Assembly (NCBI GenBank): GCA_016780605.1
Contig: JADHLS010000022.1
Span: 1 to 17,258, forward strand
DNA length: 17,258 nt
DNA from: Reyranella sp.
GTDB lineage: Bacteria > Pseudomonadota > Alphaproteobacteria > Reyranellales > Reyranellaceae
Reading direction: 5' to 3'
Positions 14,251-17,258 of this stretch are shown piece by piece; within the stretch, counting starts at the first letter, position 1; each line of letters starts with the position of its first letter. The translations under genes and the position numbers were made by a program. The notes beneath the pieces were generated by a model. The model saw nothing but the letters and a program-made list of their open reading frames with translations, ran no database searches and was not told the DNA's origin.

Positions 14251-15582
14251 ATGTCCCTCGTCATCTACAACACGCTGTCGCGCGACAAAGAACCGTTCGC
14301 ACCAATCGATGCAGGTCATGTGCGGATGTATGTCTGCGGCCCGACCGTCTACGACTACGTTCATATCGGCAATGCCCGGCCGGTGGTGGCGTTCGACGTG
14401 CTCTATCGGCTGCTGAAGCGGCGCTACGCGCGCGTCACCTATGTGCGCAACATGACGGACATCGACGACCGCATCATCGTGCGGGCCGCCGACAACAAGG
14501 AGAGCATCGAGGCGCTGACGCGGCGCACCGGCGATGCCTATCAAGGCGACATGCGCCGGCTGGGTGCGCTCGCCCCCGACTTCGAGCCGCGGGCGACCGA
14601 GTATGTCGGCCAGATGGTCGCGATGATCCAGCGCCTGATCGCCAAGGGCCACGCCTATGCCGCCGAAGGCCATGTGCTGTTCAGCGTGCCCAGCATGCCG
14701 GACTACGGACGGCTGTCGCGTCGCACGCGCGATGAGCTGGTGGCCGGCGCGCGGGTCGAGGTGGCGCCCTACAAGAAGGATCCGGCAGACTTCGTGCTGT
14801 GGAAGCCGTCGACCGACCAGCAGCCGGGCTGGCAGAGCCCATGGGGCCGTGGCCGGCCGGGCTGGCACATCGAATGCTCGGCCATGAGTGGCGAGCTTCT
14901 GGGCGAGACCTTCGACATCCATGCCGGCGGTCTCGACCTCATCTTCCCGCATCACGAGAACGAGATCGCGCAAAGCCGTTGCACCTTCGGCCATCCGCTG
15001 ATGGCGAAGTACTGGATGCACAACGGCTTCCTCAACATCTCGGGCGAGAAGATGAGCAAGTCGCTCGGCAACTTCTTCACCGTGCACGAGCTCCTGGACC
15101 AGTATCCGGGCGAAGCGATTCGCCTGCTGCTGCTGTCGGCGCACTATCGCCAGCCGCTCGACTTCACGCATGAGGGGTTGGTGCAGGCCAAGGCGACGCT
15201 TGACCGCTGGTACGGGGTGCTGCGCGGCAAGGATGTGGCCGCGGCGAGGGCCGTTCCGCAATCGGTCGAGGAGGCGCTGTCGGACGACCTCAACACGCCG
15301 CTCGCCATCAGCGCCATCCATCAGCTCGGCGATCCTGCCGAACTGAAGGCCGGCGCCAACGCGCTCGGCCTGCTGCAGCAGGACGCCGAAGCCTGGTTCC
15401 GCTGGACGCCGGCGGGCTCGACCGGCCCGACGGATACGGAGATTGAGGCCGCGATCGCCGCCCGTCAGGCCGCGCGCAAGGCGAAGGACTTCAAGGAGTC
15501 CGACCGCATCCGCGATGATCTGAAGGCGAAGGGCGTGATCCTCGAGGACGGCCCGAAGGGCACGACCTGGAAGCGGGGCTGA
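14251..15582 (+). CDS. cysS: Cysteine--tRNA ligase
   Basis: Attaches cysteine to tRNA-Cys in the cytoplasm. It has 443 residues, slightly shorter than the E. coli enzyme (461). The class I signature HIGN is at 38-41, directly after CGPTVYDYV, and KMSKS is at 267-271. The four zinc ligands are Cys29, Cys209 (HIECSAMS), His234 and Glu238 (PHHENE). The C-terminal helical and anticodon-binding part carries the usual KAKDFKESDRIRDDL region at 410-424. The ATG follows GGGGAG at 14236-14241 by 9 bases, with a second GGGGA closer. TTGCAC (14105) and TAAACT (14128) with 17 bases between might be a promoter, but this is weak. It ends 8 bp before a hairpin element shared with the convergent thioesterase gene. 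Confidence 0.98.
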   Translation: MSLVIYNTLSRDKEPFAPIDAGHVRMYVCGPTVYDYVHIGNARPVVAFDVLYRLLKRRYARVTYVRNMTDIDDRIIVRAADNKESIEALTRRTGDAYQGDMRRLGALAPDFEPRATEYVGQMVAMIQRLIAKGHAYAAEGHVLFSVPSMPDYGRLSRRTRDELVAGARVEVAPYKKDPADFVLWKPSTDQQPGWQSPWGRGRPGWHIECSAMSGELLGETFDIHAGGLDLIFPHHENEIAQSRCTFGHPLMAKYWMHNGFLNISGEKMSKSLGNFFTVHELLDQYPGEAIRLLLLSAHYRQPLDFTHEGLVQAKATLDRWYGVLRGKDVAAARAVPQSVEEALSDDLNTPLAISAIHQLGDPAELKAGANALGLLQQDAEAWFRWTPAGSTGPTDTEIEAAIAARQAARKAKDFKESDRIRDDLKAKGVILEDGPKGTTWKRG

Positions 15583-15589
15583 CGACCGC

Positions 15590-15622
15590 CGTTCCTACCC
15601 ACGCTCCGCGTGGAGAGGAACG
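15590..15622. repeat. Palindromic element between convergent genes, possible bidirectional terminator
   Basis: CGTTCCT (15590-15596) pairs with AGGAACG (15616-15622). Inside lies CCACGC-TCC-GCGTGG (15599-15613), which forms a perfect 6-bp hairpin with a 3-base loop. The element fills the space between the cysS stop and the thioesterase stop at 15623. It lacks a T-run. It differs in sequence from the 11647 element but occupies the same kind of site, suggesting another family of dispersed palindromes or a factor-independent terminator. Confidence 0.6.
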
Positions 15623-16402
15623 CTACTGACGCTTCTCGAACAGCACGCTCTGCACCGCCCGGCCGAAGTAGCCGTCGCGGTCGGCGAGCCGTGCCGCCGC
15701 GATGCCGATCGAATCCGGCCCGGCCCAGGTCTCGGCGTCCAGCAGGATCCATTCACCCACCGGCTCGCGCGCCAGGCTGAGCGTCAGGTCGCCGTTGATG
15801 AAGGTCCACTTGGTGAAGTCGAGCACGGCCGAGGTGCCGTTGCAGAAGTCGGCGGCGATGGCGGCACGTATCAGCGGCGAAAGCGGCGCGCCGTCGACGA
15901 TCGGCCGCTTGGCGCGATACCACACCGAGGCCGGGCCGGGCTCGCGGAACGAGCCCTTGGCCACCTTCATCTCCAGCCCCGACAGGAACGGTGTCCGCGA
16001 CAGGCCGCTCTCGGTCGGATCGTGGCTGTCCTCGGGACTCTTGATGTCGATCGGCGGCCACGGCTCTTCAACCGGCAGCACCTGCTCCAGTCGCCGTACG
16101 CGCAGCACGGTGGCGCGCACCACCTCCGTGCCCGCGGCCAGCAGGTGCACCGCGATCAGCTGGATCTTGCGGCCCTCGCGCAGCACCTCGGTCTCGATGG
16201 TGATCGGTGCCACCGGCACCGGCCGCATCAGGTCTACCGTGAGACGCGCCACGCGCATCGGCGCGGGGGCGGGCAGCTGCTCGACCGCCCAGCAGACCAG
16301 CGACGAAGGCGCCGCGCCGTGCTGCAACTTGGGGTCCCACGGACCGCCCGCGAAAGCGCTGGTCGCGGCGGTCGCGCCGTCGACGCGGTAGATCGGCTCC
16401 AT
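15623..16402 (-). CDS. Thioesterase family protein (double-hotdog acyl-CoA thioesterase-like)
   Basis: A 259-residue protein that reads as two hotdog domains in tandem, the TesB-like 4HBT_3 arrangement, which hydrolyses acyl-CoA in the cytoplasm. The first domain has the HGAAPSSLVCWAVEQL helix (28-43) and the strand VARLTVDLMRPVPVAPITIE (51-70). The second has ADFCNGTSAVLDFTKW (184-199), then NGDLTLSLAREP and WILLDAETW, the usual closing strands of such proteins. Residue-level catalysis cannot be fixed by eye. The ATG at 16402 has GGAG 4 bases upstream. It converges on cysS and is divergent from the arsR-like gene. Nothing in the context defines the substrate, though it could be linked to the acyl-CoA genes to the left. 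Confidence 0.87.
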   Translation of the reverse strand: MEPIYRVDGATAATSAFAGGPWDPKLQHGAAPSSLVCWAVEQLPAPAPMRVARLTVDLMRPVPVAPITIETEVLREGRKIQLIAVHLLAAGTEVVRATVLRVRRLEQVLPVEEPWPPIDIKSPEDSHDPTESGLSRTPFLSGLEMKVAKGSFREPGPASVWYRAKRPIVDGAPLSPLIRAAIAADFCNGTSAVLDFTKWTFINGDLTLSLAREPVGEWILLDAETWAGPDSIGIAAARLADRDGYFGRAVQSVLFEKRQ

Positions 16403-16487
16403 TCAACTCAACTCCATCCAGGCGGGCGGCCTTCATAAAGGCTTCGCACCTGATCCGCCAAGCGTCGATGACATCGGAGGTAATGGC

Positions 16488-16516
16488 TTGACAGCCGGCC
16501 AGTCTGTATTTAACAA
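16488..16516 (+). promoter_or_regulatory. Sigma-70-like promoter for the ArsR-SRPBCC unit
   Basis: A perfect -35 TTGACA (16488-16493) is followed after 17 bp by TAACAA (16511-16516), a weak -10. Transcription would then begin near 16523, only about 5 bases before the ATG at 16528, which predicts a nearly leaderless mRNA. The -10 lies inside the palindromic operator. Confidence 0.6.
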
Positions 16517-16528
16517 CTACGTTAAATA
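16507..16528. promoter_or_regulatory. Palindromic operator of the ArsR-type repressor, overlapping its start codon
   Basis: TATTTAAC (16507-16514) and GTTAAATA (16521-16528) form perfect 8-bp arms around a 6-base centre. The dyad covers the -10 and the first base of the ATG. ArsR-family repressors paired with SRPBCC genes commonly sit next to AT-rich dyads of this TTTAAC-N-GTTAAA kind, so autorepression is likely. Confidence 0.7.
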
Positions 16529-16899
16529 TGGATACACTCTCCCAGACCTTCTCGGCGCTCGCCGATCCCACCCGTCGCGCCATCCTGGCCCGGCTGGCCA
16601 CCGGCGCGGCGACGGTGGGCGAGATTGCCGAGCCGTTTGACATGTCGCTGCCCGCAGTGTCGCGCCATCTCCGAGTGCTGACCGACGCCGGCCTGATCGA
16701 GCGCCACACCGAGGCGCAGTGGCGGCGCTGCGAATTGCGCGCTGAGGGCTTGCGTGCCGCGGCGGACTGGATCGAGGAATACCGGCGGTTCTGGGAGCAG
16801 CAGTTCGACAGGCTGGAGGCCTACCTCAAGCGCACGGCACCCGATGAGCCAAAAGGGACCAAGAAAGGAAAGAGCGATGGTCGCAAGCGCCGCTCCTGA
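16528..16899 (+). CDS. ArsR-family winged-helix transcriptional repressor
   Basis: A 123-residue DNA-binding repressor. The N-terminus DTLSQTFSALADPTRRAIL (2-20) is typical of the ArsR subfamily linked to SRPBCC genes. The recognition helix is LPAVSRHLRVLTDAGLI at 41-57, followed by the wing with WRRCELR at 65-71. The metal-binding ELCVCDL motif of classical ArsR/SmtB proteins is absent (GEIAEPFD instead), so it is unlikely to sense metal in the usual way. A Lys/Arg-rich tail (about 109-123) is unusual and may add DNA affinity. There is no ribosome site before the ATG, in line with a near-leaderless transcript. Its end overlaps the SRPBCC gene by 23 bp. Confidence 0.93.
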   Translation: MDTLSQTFSALADPTRRAILARLATGAATVGEIAEPFDMSLPAVSRHLRVLTDAGLIERHTEAQWRRCELRAEGLRAAADWIEEYRRFWEQQFDRLEAYLKRTAPDEPKGTKKGKSDGRKRRS

Positions 16900-17258
16900 C
16901 GAGCGCACCCTTGTCATGGTCCGCACCTTCGAGGCGACGCCCGAGCGGCTGTTCGCTGCCTGGACCGATCCGGCTGCGTTCATGGAGTGGTTCGGCCCGC
17001 ACGGCATGACGAACACGCATTGCCGCTTCGAGCTGCGCGTCGGCGGCGTGTGGGAAGTGACGGCCGAAGGGCTCGGCACCACGCGCGCGATCTCGGGCAA
17101 GTATCTCGCCATCGATCCGCCGCGGCTGCTCTCCTTTACCTGGGCCTGGCACGAGACCGGCTCGCTCGACACACCGCGCGAGCACGAGACGACGGTGACG
17201 ATTCAATTCAGGCCGGTCGGCAAGCGCACGGAGCTCATGCTGACCCAGGCCCGCTTCC
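16877..17258 (+). CDS. SRPBCC domain protein, AHSA1/START-like (partial, C-terminus off the window)
   Basis: A START/Bet v1-fold protein with a hydrophobic ligand cavity. The first 127 residues are in the window; the family usually has about 140-170, so a short C-terminal helix is missing. The motif RTFEATPERLFAAWTDP (16-32) then WFGPHG (37-42) is the classic AHSA1/CalC opening. FELRVGGVW (49-57) and PPRLLSFTWAW (80-90) give the following strands. The ATG at 16877 has AAAGGA (16864-16869) 7 bases upstream and lies inside the repressor gene, so the two are translationally coupled. Such ArsR-SRPBCC pairs are widespread. The ligand and the role (stress response or small-molecule binding) are not known. 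Confidence 0.93.
   Translation, partial: MVASAAPDERTLVMVRTFEATPERLFAAWTDPAAFMEWFGPHGMTNTHCRFELRVGGVWEVTAEGLGTTRAISGKYLAIDPPRLLSFTWAWHETGSLDTPREHETTVTIQFRPVGKRTELMLTQARF

Noticed and set aside
14227..15321. 364-codon minus-strand open frame opposite cysS
   Set aside because: It is the mirror of cysS, whose HIGH, KMSKS and zinc ligands are unmistakable.

Overview
The window is GC-rich, densely packed bacterial chromosome. It suggests an alphaproteobacterium, possibly a soil or water heterotroph of the Rhodospirillales/Reyranella type. The basis is two phasins, an orphan Bug/TctC binding protein, strong AGGAGG-type ribosome sites with GTG starts, and lipoproteins of an alphaproteobacterial style. 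The genus is a guess from gene content, not from a marker gene. No integrase, transposase, tRNA, rRNA or CRISPR array was seen. No gene-free stretch exceeds 300 bases; the longest is the 193-bp divergent region 8129-8321.

Left part (1-5804): a minus-strand 3-hydroxyisobutyrate dehydrogenase-family gene, cut by the window edge, is divergent from a three-gene plus-strand operon. That operon encodes a self-sufficient CYP102 (P450 BM3-type) fatty-acid monooxygenase fused to its reductase, then a DUF445 membrane protein overlapping it by 16 bp, then a phasin 16 bp further on.

Middle (5827-10546): a lipid-storage block. On the minus strand a wax ester synthase/diacylglycerol acyltransferase (WS/DGAT) is followed by an alpha/beta hydrolase. 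Divergent from it, on the plus strand, is a second phasin with its own terminator, then a long-chain acyl-CoA ligase (FadD). Together with the P450 operon these genes could activate fatty acids, oxidise them, esterify them to neutral lipid, coat the granule and hydrolyse esters. This grouping is an inference from order and family.

Right part (10618-17258): two small lipoproteins share a short C-terminal motif and end at a 60-bp REP-like double hairpin. A minus-strand run follows, made of a TMEM165/GDT1 Mn/Ca transporter, a dienelactone hydrolase and the Bug protein. Divergent from it is cysS. A second hairpin element separates cysS from a convergent double-hotdog acyl-CoA thioesterase. The window ends with an ArsR-type repressor overlapping an SRPBCC (AHSA1) gene cut by the right edge. 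A palindromic operator covers the repressor's start codon, and its mRNA appears nearly leaderless.

All complete genes read through without frameshift. The most interesting points are the P450-DUF445-phasin operon, the loss of both BM3 carboxylate-anchoring residues in the P450, the two-phasin neutral-lipid cluster, the ArsR operator over the start codon, and the two different palindromic elements placed exactly between convergent genes.
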